Notes: generated from the letters alone by a model not told the origin. Shown: positions 41,300 through 50,468, counted from the stretch's first letter. The stretch is DNA of 50,612 bases from Bacteroidia bacterium (GCA_030430535.1 JAUIKY010000025.1:1-50612); one strand, 5' to 3'. A program made the numbers and translations.

Positions 41300-42673
41300 A
41301 TGAAAAAAATAGTTTTTATGGCCTGTGCCTTGGCTTTAATTGGCTGCAAAGAGAAAGCAAAACACGATTACGCCATTATAACAGGCAACATTACTAATAA
41401 ATTACCCAACGACCTTACCATTAACAGTTACGACCAAAGTTTTTCTGAAGCTTTAGATATTTCTGCCGACGGCACATTTTCGGACACCCTGAGTACAGAT
41501 TTAGCCAGTTATATACTCTATGATGGAAAAAACCCAGTGTTTTTACATATTGAACCAGGATACGAATTGAACATAGATTATAATGCCATCGACTTTGAGA
41601 ATTCCTTGGTAATTTCAGGAACTGGTGCCGAGGCAAGCAATTACCTTACCGAGAAAAGAAAGCAAGAACAACAATTCTTTGGCAATGCACAAGCGACTTA
41701 TAGTTTAAACGAAGCCGATTATAAAGCAAAGCTTCAGTCGATGAAAAAAGAACAATTATCCTTTTTAAAAGATTATAAAAACATTCCCGAAAATTTTGCC
41801 GAGAAGGAAAAAAGAAATATTCACTACACCTATTTAAGGCTGTTGAGTATTTATGAAGCTGCCCACAGACAATTTTCAGGAAACCCAAGCTTTACCGTTT
41901 CAGGTGATTTTTTAAATGAATTGGACGATTTGGATTATGGCAATACAGAGGATTTTAAGTTTTCCAATCACTATAAATTTTTGGTAACGAATCACTACAA
42001 ACAAAAGGCCGATAGTATTTCTGTAACCAATAGTGCTGCCAACGATTTAACTTACTTAAACATGGTGGCCAAAATTGAAAATGAAACCATAAAAAACGGT
42101 TTATTGTTCGATTATGCTCAGATGAGCCTGCCCCGTGCATCCAACCCCGATGTTATTTATAAGTTTTTCACAGAACATTCTACCAACAAAAAGAACAATA
42201 GCATTATTGAGGAGAAATACAAAAAACTCACTGCCCTTGATGTTGGTAAGCCTTCGCCTGAGTTTGAAGATTACAAGAATTACAATGGCGGAACAACATC
42301 TTTGAATGACCTTAAAGGAAAATATGTTTACATTGATGTTTGGGCCACTTGGTGTGGGCCATGCATTAGGCAAATTCCAGCCCTTAAAGACATTGAAAAG
42401 AAATACCATGGCAAAAACATTGAGTTTGTAAGCATTTCAATCGACAAAGCTTCAGATTTTGAAAAATGGAAAACCATGGTAAAAGAAAAAGATCTAAAAG
42501 GCGTGCAGTTGTTTGCCGATAAAGATTGGAGTTCTTCATTTGTGAAAGATTACGGTATTCAGGGCATCCCGAGATTTATTTTACTCGATCCCGATGGTAA
42601 TATTGTAAATACCAATGCGCCACGCCCTACCGACCCCAGTTTAGTAGATTTACTCAACGGATTGGATATTTAA
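41300..42673 (+). CDS. TlpA-like thiol-disulfide oxidoreductase lipoprotein
   Basis: A 457-residue lipoprotein (signal ending L-A-L-I-G-C, Cys ~17). The first ~300 residues are a DUF4369-like beta domain and a helical part, as in many Bacteroidota TlpA proteins. The C-terminal thioredoxin domain starts near residue 315 (G-K-P-S-P-E-F) and carries W-A-T-W-C-G-P-C with the redox pair Cys352 and Cys355, then I-P-R-F-I-L-L-D with the cis-Pro. It should reduce disulfides on the periplasmic side. The gene ends at a strong bidirectional terminator shared with nnr. Confidence 0.92.
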   Translation: MKKIVFMACALALIGCKEKAKHDYAIITGNITNKLPNDLTINSYDQSFSEALDISADGTFSDTLSTDLASYILYDGKNPVFLHIEPGYELNIDYNAIDFENSLVISGTGAEASNYLTEKRKQEQQFFGNAQATYSLNEADYKAKLQSMKKEQLSFLKDYKNIPENFAEKEKRNIHYTYLRLLSIYEAAHRQFSGNPSFTVSGDFLNELDDLDYGNTEDFKFSNHYKFLVTNHYKQKADSISVTNSAANDLTYLNMVAKIENETIKNGLLFDYAQMSLPRASNPDVIYKFFTEHSTNKKNNSIIEEKYKKLTALDVGKPSPEFEDYKNYNGGTTSLNDLKGKYVYIDVWATWCGPCIRQIPALKDIEKKYHGKNIEFVSISIDKASDFEKWKTMVKEKDLKGVQLFADKDWSSSFVKDYGIQGIPRFILLDPDGNIVNTNAPRPTDPSLVDLLNGLDI

Positions 42674-42684
42674 AAATATAATGA

Positions 42685-42716
42685 CAAAAAAAGCCGCTTA
42701 CGAGCGGCTTTTTTTA
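42685..42716. terminator. Bidirectional terminator overlapping the nnr 3' end
   Basis: AAGCCGCT (42691-42698) pairs with AGCGGCTT (42703-42710) around TACG, with A-runs and T-runs on both sides. It ends the TlpA-like gene and encodes the last residues of the convergent nnr product (K-K-S-R-S). Confidence 0.9.
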
Positions 42717-44278
42717 TTGGTATTTCCAGTTTCTTCGTGGTTTTCCTGCTGTTGTTGCGGTTCGGGCTGTTTGAATAAATCGATAAAAGCTTCACCTAAA
42801 TAATCAATAACATGACTGGCAATGAGACTTTGGTAACCAAAGTCTTTAACCGCGATATCGGCCGATCTACCGTGAAGATACACCCCAAAAATACTAGCGA
42901 CTACTGGATGGTAACCCTGCGAAATAAGCCCCGTGATAATGCCCGTTAACACATCGCCACTACCGGCCGTGGCCAAACCTGGGTTACCCGTGCTGTTTAC
43001 GTATAGTTTTTCATCAAAAACGGTTATGGTATGCGCGCCTTTTACAACCACAATAACATTGTGTTTTTTTGAAAACGCTTTTATCTTTTTAAGTTTGTCA
43101 AAATCATCCGTCCATTTGCCAATCAACCCCTCCAATTCTTTTGGGTGCGGAGTGAGCACCGCAGGTGTTTCAGGCAACAGCTTTAATAATTCTTTCTTCT
43201 TCGATAAAATATTCAGTCCGTCGGCATCAATCACTAAAGGCAATTTGTTCTGCTTTAAAAACCGTTCAAAAGCTGCTGAGGTCTCGTCATCCTGCCCTAC
43301 TCCTACGCCAAATGCTATAACTGAAGGTTCAATATCGAACTCAATGTTCGTTATTTTTTCAACGTTGCTATCGGTTATTACCATGGCCTCCGGAAAAGAA
43401 GCTTGCAACGGCACGTAGCCACATTTTGGTGTAAAAGCCGAAACCAATCCGGCGCCCGCCGAAAGGGCAGCTCTGCTGGCCAGGGTTACGGCACCTATTT
43501 TTCCGTAGCTTCCGCCAATAACCAACGCATGTCCAAACTGGCCTTTGTGCGCAAATTTATCGCGCGGTATGTAATTAGGCAGTACTTCGTGTTTACCAAT
43601 TAGCTCAGCATCAGTTTGTGTGGTAAACAAAAACTCTTGGTCTAAACCAATATCCAAAACTTCCCATTGCACGGTGTATTTGGCCGTTTCGGGTAAAAAG
43701 AACACCAATTTAGGCGATGCAAAACTTAATGTAAAACCAGCCCAAACTACGTCGTTTTCATCTTCAACGGGCTTATCGGTAAAAAGCCCTGAAGGGATAT
43801 CGATAGACAAGGTAAAGGCTTTGGTTTTTCTAAAATGCACAAAAAGCGCTTTAACCCAATTGTCTATCGGGCGGTTTAGGCCAATGCCAAAAACCCCATC
43901 AACAATAATGTCTTCGGGCTGTATTTCGGGAAAGTCCTCTTCGCTTTTTAACAATATTGGCCATGCCTTGGTAACGTTTTTTATTCGGTCGTAATTAATC
44001 AAAAAATCCTCTGAGCGTTTGTCACTATAATTTACCACATAAGTTTTTACATTGTAGCCGTGGGTAATCAAATGCCGGGCAATAACAAGTCCGTCACCGC
44101 CATTGTTGCCAATACCACAAAATATGTGAATGGGCACCTGCGCCCCTTGCATGCGCAAATGCAGCCAATTAAAAATTTGGGTGCCCGCACGCTCCATCAA
44201 ATCGGTTGACGAAATCTGCTGTCGTTCGGCCGTTAGTTTGTCGCCTTTATAAATTTGTTCTTTGGAAAAGATTTTCAT
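42698..44278 (-). CDS. nnr: Bifunctional NAD(P)H-hydrate epimerase/ADP-dependent NAD(P)H-hydrate dehydratase
   Basis: A 526-residue repair enzyme for hydrated NAD(P)H, formed by heat or by GAPDH side reactions. The N-terminal YjeF_N domain (residues ~1-215) has G-N-G-G-D-G-L-V-I-A-R-H near 57-68 and the D-G-V-F-G-I-G-L motif near 127-134. The C-terminal ribokinase-like dehydratase domain (~225-500) has V-I-G-G-S-Y-G-K-I-G-A near 251 and the catalytic N-P-G-L-A-T-A-G-S-G-D-V-L-T-G-I near 431-446. Both domains have normal length. The last residues are encoded by the terminator stem. Confidence 0.95.
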   Translation of the reverse strand: MKIFSKEQIYKGDKLTAERQQISSTDLMERAGTQIFNWLHLRMQGAQVPIHIFCGIGNNGGDGLVIARHLITHGYNVKTYVVNYSDKRSEDFLINYDRIKNVTKAWPILLKSEEDFPEIQPEDIIVDGVFGIGLNRPIDNWVKALFVHFRKTKAFTLSIDIPSGLFTDKPVEDENDVVWAGFTLSFASPKLVFFLPETAKYTVQWEVLDIGLDQEFLFTTQTDAELIGKHEVLPNYIPRDKFAHKGQFGHALVIGGSYGKIGAVTLASRAALSAGAGLVSAFTPKCGYVPLQASFPEAMVITDSNVEKITNIEFDIEPSVIAFGVGVGQDDETSAAFERFLKQNKLPLVIDADGLNILSKKKELLKLLPETPAVLTPHPKELEGLIGKWTDDFDKLKKIKAFSKKHNVIVVVKGAHTITVFDEKLYVNSTGNPGLATAGSGDVLTGIITGLISQGYHPVVASIFGVYLHGRSADIAVKDFGYQSLIASHVIDYLGEAFIDLFKQPEPQQQQENHEETGNTNKKSRS

Positions 44279-44401
44279 TTTAATTCGGTTGTCGATTTTT
44301 TAATTCTTTTAAGGGTTTCCCATTTTTTTTCTATGAAAGACTAAACTATATAAGAATACCGCAAAAAGAGTCATTTAGTTTTTTTATTAGTTTAAATGTA
44401 A

Positions 44402-44409
44402 TACTTTTG
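44402..44409 (+). promoter_or_regulatory. -7 promoter element TACTTTTG of the thr leader
   Basis: A full TAnnTTTG match 21 bases before the ATG of the threonine-rich leader peptide. The transcript would begin near 44415 and include the whole attenuator. Confidence 0.6.
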
Positions 44410-44430
44410 AAGAGTATTTTTATAACACCC

Positions 44431-44538
44431 ATGAATTATTTAAACCAAAATACTACAAAGTCTGTTTCTTTTTTCCCAGGAAAAAACATCACTTTTTTTG
44501 GTACAACTACAAATATTACAACCCCTTGGGGTTGCTAA
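44431..44538 (+). CDS. thrL: Threonine operon leader peptide (attenuator)
   Basis: A 35-codon frame, ATG 44431 to TAA 44536-44538, lies between a -7 element and thrA. Eight of the residues are Thr, and two are Ile. Most fall in the second half (I-T, G-T-T-T, N-I-T-T). Enterobacterial thrL peptides are likewise rich in Thr and Ile and stall the ribosome when the charged tRNAs run short. The frame ends P-W-G-C inside a GC-rich hairpin. Too short for routine gene calling. Evidence is composition, position before thrABC, and the RNA structures that follow; it has not been tested. Confidence 0.72.
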   Translation: MNYLNQNTTKSVSFFPGKNITFFGTTTNITTPWGC

Positions 44539-44592
44539 TTATATATTCTTCGGGCTATCTTTGTAATTTCAATAATTACAGTTTTTCAATTA
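44515..44592 (+). promoter_or_regulatory. thr attenuator: antiterminator and terminator hairpins
   Basis: Three structures can form. CAACCCC/GGGGTTG (44519-44534) is a compact hairpin over the end of the leader. TGTAATT (44562-44568) pairs with AATTACA (44574-44580), followed by GTTTTTC and more T, as a weak terminator. ATTACAA in the Ile-Thr codons (44515-44521) is complementary to TTGTAAT (44561-44567), so it can pull that arm away. The last pairing is the expected antiterminator. All are read from sequence; energies were not computed. Confidence 0.5.
44556..44563 (+). promoter_or_regulatory. -7-like element TATCTTTG inside the attenuator
   Basis: A full TAnnTTTG match with GTTG 21 bases upstream (44531-44534). 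It could start a leaderless thr transcript or be a chance match. Confidence 0.35.
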
Positions 44593-44620
44593 TTTTTTCA
44601 CTTATTCAACACATTAAAAC

Positions 44621-47065
44621 ATGAAGGTTTTAAAATTTGGTGGAACTTCAGTAGGTTCTTCAAACAATATAAATAACGTTATAAATATTTTAGAAAATTA
44701 TGGCAAGCAAGACGCCATAGTTTGTGTGGTTTCGGCCGTTGGTGGCATAACGGACAAATTGCTTTTGGCCGGCAAACAAGCACAAAATAAGGAGGATGCT
44801 TTTCATGACACCTTCAATACCATACAAGAAACCCACTTTAATATTATTAATGAACTGAACCCAACAAATAGCGAACCCATTATCAATTATGTTGATGAAA
44901 GACTGGGCGAGCTTAAGAGTTTGCTGGAAGGCATTTATTTAATCAATGAATTGTCACCGAAAACATCAGACAAGCTAGTGAGCTTTGGTGAATTACTATC
45001 CTCATTCATCATTGCCGAAACGATGAAAAACAGAGGGCTTTCTGCTGATAGAAAAAATTCGCAAGAATTGGTAGTAACCAACTCCAATTTCACAAAGGCA
45101 GAGGTTGATTATAAAATTACCAACAAGAATATACAGGATTATTTTAAATCGGCACCACAGAATATTACCATTCTTCCCGGCTTTATTTCCAAATCTAAAA
45201 CCGGCGAACAAACCACTTTAGGTCGTGGCGGCTCAGATTTTACAGCGGCTATTATTGCTGCGGCTTTAAAAGTTGCCCAACTTGAAATTTGGACTGACGT
45301 TAGCGGTATGTTTACCAGCAACCCGAAAATGGTAAAGCAGGCCTACCCTATTAAAAAGATTTCGTACCAAGAGGCTATGGAACTTTCTCATTTTGGGGCG
45401 AAGGTATTGTATCCGCCAACGGTTCAGCCAGTTTTAACTTTAGGTATTCCTATCCACATTAAAAATACTTTAGAGCCCGAAGCCGAAGGCACGATTATTT
45501 CGGACGATTTGGTAAACGCCAATGGTCCAGTAAGGGGCATCAGTAACATTAATAATATTGCGTTACTCACTTTACAAGGTAGTGGTATGGTTGGTATCCC
45601 TGGGTTTTCAAAACGTTTGTTTGAAACTTTATCACAGGAAAAAATCAATGTTATTTTGATTACCCAAGCATCATCAGAGCATTCTATATGTTTAGGGGTT
45701 GAGGCTAAAGATGCCGAAATTGCCAAAACAGCTATCGATGCCGTTTTTGAAAACGAAATTGCACTGAACAAAATCGACCCTATTATTGTGGAAACCGGCC
45801 TGGCCATTATTGCATTGGTAGGCGACAACATGAAAAACCACCAAGGTATTAGTGGTAAAATGTTCAGCAGCCTCGGCAAAAACAATATCAATATTAGAGC
45901 GATTGCACAAGGGGCTTCAGAAAAAAATATTTCAGCAGTCATTTTAGAAAGCGATGTAAAAAAGGCACTCAACACCTTGCACGAGCAGTTTTTTGAAACC
46001 AAAACTAAACAGCTTAATGTGTTTATCACCGGGGTTGGTAATGTAGGTGAACGCTTGGTGGAGCAAATAAAACAACAAAAGAAATACCTGAAGGAAAACC
46101 TAAAAATAAAACTTCGTGTGGTGGGGTTATCCAACTCCAGAAAAATGATTTTCAACGAAGAAGGTATCGACCTAAAAGATTGGAAAGACCAATTGGCCAA
46201 TGGCGAAAAAGCCACTTTGCAAGGGTTTTTCGAAAAAACAAAATCACTCAATTTGCGTAACAGCATTTTTGTTGATGTAACCGCCAATAAAGCTGTGGCC
46301 GACATGTACGCGAAGTATTTAAAGCAAAGTATTGGCGTAGTGGCGTGCAATAAAATTGCCTGCTCGAGCGATTTCGAAAATTATAAATTACTGAAGCGTT
46401 TATCGTTGGAATATAACGCACCGTTATTGTTCGAAACCAATGTAGGTGCTGGATTGCCTATTATAGACACATTGAACAATTTAATTGCATCGGGCGACAA
46501 AGTGACCTCTATCCACGCAGTGCTTTCCGGAAGTTTAAATTTTGTATTTAACAATTTCAACGATAAAACCAAGTTTTACGACGTGGTTAAACAAGCTGGT
46601 GTTGAGGGCTATACCGAACCCGATCCGAGAATTGATTTAAGTGGTGTTGACGTGGCTCGAAAAATTTTAATCCTTGCCAGGGAAAGTGGGGCTGAAATGA
46701 ATTTGGAGGACATAGAAAACGTTCCATTTTTATCGGAAGCTGGATTAAAAAGTGATACGGTTGACGATTTTTACGAAACCCTAAAAGCAGATGAAGCCCA
46801 TTACCAAAAATTATACGCTTCTGCCAAAGAAAAAAATTGCCAGCTAAAATACGTTGCACAATTTAACAACGGAAAAGCAAATGTTGGTTTACAGGAAATT
46901 CCAGAAGGGCATCCGTTTTACAATTTAGAGGGCAGCGACAATATCGTAATGTTTTACACCAAGCGATACGCCCAACAACCCATGATTATTAAAGGAGCCG
47001 GAGCTGGAGCCGATGTTACCGCATCTGGTTTGTTTGCCGATATTATTAGAATTGGAAACGACTAA
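44621..47065 (+). CDS. thrA: Bifunctional aspartate kinase/homoserine dehydrogenase I
   Basis: An 814-residue enzyme that does the first and third steps from aspartate to threonine. Residues ~1-285 form the kinase (K-F-G-G-T-S-V-G-S at 4-12, G-R-G-G-S-D-F-T-A near 204-212). Two ACT domains follow (~310-460; L-L-T-L-Q-G-S-G-M-V-G near 309, the usual allosteric part bound by Thr). Homoserine dehydrogenase begins at ~466 (V-F-I-T-G-V-G-N-V-G-E-R) and has G-V-E-G-Y-T-E-P-D-P-R near 657. It lies behind the thr leader; thrB starts 4 bases later. Confidence 0.96.
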   Translation: MKVLKFGGTSVGSSNNINNVINILENYGKQDAIVCVVSAVGGITDKLLLAGKQAQNKEDAFHDTFNTIQETHFNIINELNPTNSEPIINYVDERLGELKSLLEGIYLINELSPKTSDKLVSFGELLSSFIIAETMKNRGLSADRKNSQELVVTNSNFTKAEVDYKITNKNIQDYFKSAPQNITILPGFISKSKTGEQTTLGRGGSDFTAAIIAAALKVAQLEIWTDVSGMFTSNPKMVKQAYPIKKISYQEAMELSHFGAKVLYPPTVQPVLTLGIPIHIKNTLEPEAEGTIISDDLVNANGPVRGISNINNIALLTLQGSGMVGIPGFSKRLFETLSQEKINVILITQASSEHSICLGVEAKDAEIAKTAIDAVFENEIALNKIDPIIVETGLAIIALVGDNMKNHQGISGKMFSSLGKNNINIRAIAQGASEKNISAVILESDVKKALNTLHEQFFETKTKQLNVFITGVGNVGERLVEQIKQQKKYLKENLKIKLRVVGLSNSRKMIFNEEGIDLKDWKDQLANGEKATLQGFFEKTKSLNLRNSIFVDVTANKAVADMYAKYLKQSIGVVACNKIACSSDFENYKLLKRLSLEYNAPLLFETNVGAGLPIIDTLNNLIASGDKVTSIHAVLSGSLNFVFNNFNDKTKFYDVVKQAGVEGYTEPDPRIDLSGVDVARKILILARESGAEMNLEDIENVPFLSEAGLKSDTVDDFYETLKADEAHYQKLYASAKEKNCQLKYVAQFNNGKANVGLQEIPEGHPFYNLEGSDNIVMFYTKRYAQQPMIIKGAGAGADVTASGLFADIIRIGND

Positions 47066-47069
47066 GCTT

Positions 47070-47999
47070 ATGGAACAAATTAAAATATTTTCGCCCGCTA
47101 CCGTAGCCAATGTAGCTTGTGGTTTTGATGTGCTCGGTTTTTGTTTGGACAGTGTGGGTGATGAAATGGTCATCCGTAAAACGCCAAAAAAAGGCATTTT
47201 CATCACGCATATTGAAGGCTTTAATTTGCCTTTCGAAGCTGAAAAAAATGTAGCTGGCGTATCGGCATTGGCCATGTATAATGCCATAGATGTGGATTTT
47301 GGTTTTGAAATAGAAATCTACAAATGCATAAAACCCGGAAGCGGCATTGGTAGCAGTGCCGCCAGTGCCGTAGGAAGCGTGTTTGGAATGAACGAGCTTT
47401 TAGGGAGGCCATTCAATAAAACCCAACTTACAGAATTTGCTATTAAAGGAGAGGCCTTAGCCAGTAAATGCGAGCATGCCGATAATTTGGCCCCTGCCCT
47501 TTTCGGTGGTTTTACGCTAGTAAAAAGTGTTTCGCCCTTACAGATTTTGGAAATCCCTGCTCCCGATGATTTATTTGCATCGATCATCCATCCGCAAATT
47601 GAAATAAAAACGGCCGATGCCCGCGCTGTTTTGCCCAAGGAAGTAACGCTTGCCGATGCCATTACGCAATGGTCTAATTTGGGCAGCTTAGTACATGGGT
47701 TGCATACCAGTAACTACGATTTAATACAAGATTCCCTTCATGATGTTATTGTAGAGCCCCATCGTAGTAACTTGATCCCGCACTACAACGAGGTTAAAAA
47801 TGAAGTGCTCAAAGCTGGAGCGTTGGGTGCCTGCATTTCTGGGTCCGGCCCTTCTATTTTTGCATTGAGCAAAAGCATTGATACCGCTAAAAGCGTAGCC
47901 GATGCTATGAACAAAGTTTATACGCCTACGGAATATAATTTCGACATCCATATTTCAAAAATCAATACTGAAGGTATAAAAATAATTGAACAACATTAG
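47070..47999 (+). CDS. thrB: Homoserine kinase
   Basis: A 309-residue GHMP kinase that phosphorylates homoserine with ATP. The N-terminal motif P-A-T-V-A-N-V-A-C-G-F-D-V-L-G-F is at residues 9-24, the ATP loop P-G-S-G-I-G-S-S-A-A near 90-99 and the third GHMP motif I-S-G-S-G-P-S near 255-261. ATG 47070 gives the normal start, 4 bases after thrA; a longer in-frame start at 47013 lies inside thrA and would add 19 non-conserved residues. thrC starts 2 bases after its stop. Confidence 0.95.
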   Translation: MEQIKIFSPATVANVACGFDVLGFCLDSVGDEMVIRKTPKKGIFITHIEGFNLPFEAEKNVAGVSALAMYNAIDVDFGFEIEIYKCIKPGSGIGSSAASAVGSVFGMNELLGRPFNKTQLTEFAIKGEALASKCEHADNLAPALFGGFTLVKSVSPLQILEIPAPDDLFASIIHPQIEIKTADARAVLPKEVTLADAITQWSNLGSLVHGLHTSNYDLIQDSLHDVIVEPHRSNLIPHYNEVKNEVLKAGALGACISGSGPSIFALSKSIDTAKSVADAMNKVYTPTEYNFDIHISKINTEGIKIIEQH

Positions 48000-48001
48000 C
48001 A

Positions 48002-49294
48002 ATGAATTATTATTCACTTAACCATAAAGCTCCAAATTCAACATTCAAAAATGCCGTAATCAAAGGTTTGGCACCCGATAAGGGATTGTACTTTCCGGAA
48101 AGTATTACCCCACTGCCAAAGTCTTTTTTTGATAAGATTGATGATTTATCTTATTCTGAAATAGCATTTGAAGCCATCAAACAGTTTGTAGCACCTGAAA
48201 TTCCTGAAGATGTTTTAAAAACGATAGTTGAAGAAACCTTGTCATTTGATTTCCCGGTGGTTAAATTGAATGACAATATCTCTACTTTAGAATTGTTCCA
48301 TGGGCCGACAATGGCGTTTAAAGATGTCGGCGCCCGTTTTATGGCGCGTTGCTTGGGATATTTCAATAAAAACAACGACAAAGAAGTAACGGTTTTGGTG
48401 GCCACTTCAGGCGATACCGGTGGTGCTGTGGCCAATGGTTTTTTAGGAGTTAAAGGCGTTAATGTTGTCATCCTTTACCCTAGTGGAAAAGTGAGTGAAA
48501 TTCAGGAAAAACAGCTTACTACTTTAGGGCAGAACATAAAAGCACTGGAAGTTAATGGTACTTTTGACGATTGCCAAGCCATGGTGAAGACCGCTTTTTT
48601 AGATGAAAGCTTAACCAGCCAAATGCAGTTAACCTCTGCAAACTCCATCAACGTGGCGCGTTGGTTACCGCAATTGTTTTATTTTATGTTTGCGTACAAG
48701 CAACTGCACAACCAATATGACAATATTGTGTTTTCGGTGCCCAGTGGTAATTTCGGAAATATTTGTGCGGGCATGATGGCTCAAAAATTAGGATTGCCGA
48801 TAAAGCATTTTGTGGCTTCAAACAATGTAAACAATGTGGTAACCCGTTATTTAATATCGCAGTTGTACGAGCCAAAACCCTCCATTCAAACCATAAGCAA
48901 CGCCATGGATGTTGGTGCACCGAGCAATTTTATCCGTATTCAGGAAATTTATAAAAACGACTTCGTAACTCTAAAGGAAAATCTGTCTTCGTTTAGTTTT
49001 ACCGACGAAGAAACCAAAGCAGCCATGCTCGAGATTTTCGAAAACTATAACTATGTGGCCGATCCGCACGGTGCTGTCGGTTATTTGGGATGTAAATCTT
49101 ATTTAAACGAAAACCCCGATGCTCATTGCGTATTTTTGGAAACGGCACACCCCACCAAGTTTTTGGATGTAGTTGAAAACGTTGTAAAAGAAGAGCAGCC
49201 ACTGCCGGAGCAAATACAATCGGTAATGGGCAAAGAAAAAGAAGCGGTAATCGTTTCAACCTATCAGGATTTAAAAGACTTTTTGTTAAATTAG
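48002..49294 (+). CDS. thrC: Threonine synthase
   Basis: A 430-residue PLP enzyme that converts O-phosphohomoserine to threonine, the last step. The PLP lysine is Lys107 in G-P-T-M-A-F-K-D-V-G-A-R. The phosphate and PLP loop V-A-T-S-G-D-T-G-G-A-V-A-N is near 138-150, and S-V-P-S-G-N-F-G-N near 243-251. The N-terminus (Y-Y-S-L-N-H-K-A-P) is the usual Thr_synth_N start. Length is normal for the short type. It is the third gene of the operon, and the DUF2914 gene follows after 26 bases. Confidence 0.95.
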   Translation: MNYYSLNHKAPNSTFKNAVIKGLAPDKGLYFPESITPLPKSFFDKIDDLSYSEIAFEAIKQFVAPEIPEDVLKTIVEETLSFDFPVVKLNDNISTLELFHGPTMAFKDVGARFMARCLGYFNKNNDKEVTVLVATSGDTGGAVANGFLGVKGVNVVILYPSGKVSEIQEKQLTTLGQNIKALEVNGTFDDCQAMVKTAFLDESLTSQMQLTSANSINVARWLPQLFYFMFAYKQLHNQYDNIVFSVPSGNFGNICAGMMAQKLGLPIKHFVASNNVNNVVTRYLISQLYEPKPSIQTISNAMDVGAPSNFIRIQEIYKNDFVTLKENLSSFSFTDEETKAAMLEIFENYNYVADPHGAVGYLGCKSYLNENPDAHCVFLETAHPTKFLDVVENVVKEEQPLPEQIQSVMGKEKEAVIVSTYQDLKDFLLN

Positions 49295-49320
49295 CTATAG
49301 TCTCTTTCGATAGCTAAAAC

Positions 49321-50436
49321 ATGAAAAGAACCTTAGTGAAATTTAGAAACAGTAGGTTTCTTAAATTTATTGGAAAGCATGAAAAGTATGCGCCCATACT
49401 ATTTTTCATTGGTGGTTTTATTTTCGATACCCTAACACTGGGCAGGATAGATAGGCTTTATGACCTTACCGTGTTAAGCCTGCACATGTCGTGTTTAAGC
49501 ATTACTTTGTATCTGTTCAACTTAGTGGATGATGGAAAATGGAAGAACACTTTTCTTGAGCGCTATCAAGCCTATTTCCCGTTGGCCATTCAGTTCTTTT
49601 TCGGAGGGCTATCCAGTGCTTATGTTATCTATTTTTCCCGCAGTGTCTCATTAACCAAAACAGCTTCCTTTTTCGTTATTTTGGTCATCTTGCTTTTTGC
49701 TAATGAATTTTTAAAACAGCGCATATCAAACAAATATTTGCAGTTTGGCGTATATACCTTTTTGAGTTTTACGTTTTTTTCATTTATGATTCCGGTTATA
49801 TTCACTGTAATGAATACAAAAGTGTTTATTATTTCTGGAATGGTCAGTTTAGCATGCACTTTGTTTTTGATACTATTTATTTATCGGGCCAGCCCAAGCA
49901 CACGGACTGAAATCCACTTGGGCAAGCTTTTAAGTATAGTTTTGGCTATTTATGCTTCAATCAGTGCTTTTTATTATTTTAATTTAATCCCTCCTGTTCC
50001 CATTGCACTCGAAACAGGTATTGTTGCGCATAGTGTAAAAAAAGAGAACGATACTTATTGGGTATCTTTTCAAAAGGATAATTCTTTAATGTTTTGGAAA
50101 GATTACCACCAAGAATTCTATTATAAGCCGAATAAAAAAGTGTTTGTATTTTCTTCGATATTCGCGCCTTCCGATTTAAAAAAGACCATTACCCATAAAT
50201 GGAATTGGTTTAATGAAACCAAAAAAGAATGGGAGGTTTTAGACAGCATTAGTTATGACATTACAGGAGGCAGAGCAGATGGTTTTCGAGGTTATACATA
50301 CAAAAGTAATGTTAAACTTGGAAAATGGAAGGTTGAAGTCATCACAAACGAAGAGTTGATTGTTGGTGTAATAGATTTTGAAATCGTTTCTGTACCATCC
50401 TCAACACCTATTAAACTGGTAGAAAAAAAGTTCTAA
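49321..50436 (+). CDS. DUF2914 domain membrane protein
   Basis: A 371-residue protein with about seven hydrophobic segments in residues ~20-230 (for example F-F-I-G-G-F-I-F and F-F-F-G-G-L-S-S-A) and a C-terminal soluble domain of ~130 residues that fits DUF2914: V-F-V-F-S-S-I-F-A-P near 274, H-K-W-N-W-F-N near 292, G-G-R-A-D-G-F-R-G-Y-T near 315, K-L-G-K-W-K-V-E-V near 330. Function unknown; a role on the periplasmic face is inferred. It may be carried on the thr transcript. The gene ends at a clear terminator. Confidence 0.85.
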   Translation: MKRTLVKFRNSRFLKFIGKHEKYAPILFFIGGFIFDTLTLGRIDRLYDLTVLSLHMSCLSITLYLFNLVDDGKWKNTFLERYQAYFPLAIQFFFGGLSSAYVIYFSRSVSLTKTASFFVILVILLFANEFLKQRISNKYLQFGVYTFLSFTFFSFMIPVIFTVMNTKVFIISGMVSLACTLFLILFIYRASPSTRTEIHLGKLLSIVLAIYASISAFYYFNLIPPVPIALETGIVAHSVKKENDTYWVSFQKDNSLMFWKDYHQEFYYKPNKKVFVFSSIFAPSDLKKTITHKWNWFNETKKEWEVLDSISYDITGGRADGFRGYTYKSNVKLGKWKVEVITNEELIVGVIDFEIVSVPSSTPIKLVEKKF

Positions 50437-50437
50437 T

Positions 50438-50468
50438 AAAAAAATCCCCTCATTATAAAGGGGATTTT
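50438..50468 (+). terminator. Intrinsic terminator of the thr/DUF2914 unit
   Basis: AAAATCCCC (50441-50449) pairs with GGGGATTTT (50460-50468), with a preceding A-run and trailing T. It follows the DUF2914 stop codon directly. Confidence 0.8.

Noticed and set aside
42933-43418. 161-codon plus-strand frame inside nnr
   Set aside because: It is antisense to the conserved dehydratase domain, and its product looks like a low-complexity shadow.
45424-46350. 308-codon open frame on the minus strand inside thrA
   Set aside because: It is the antisense shadow of a well-supported gene; the translation has no recognisable domain and is rich in Ser/Ile from reverse-read codons.
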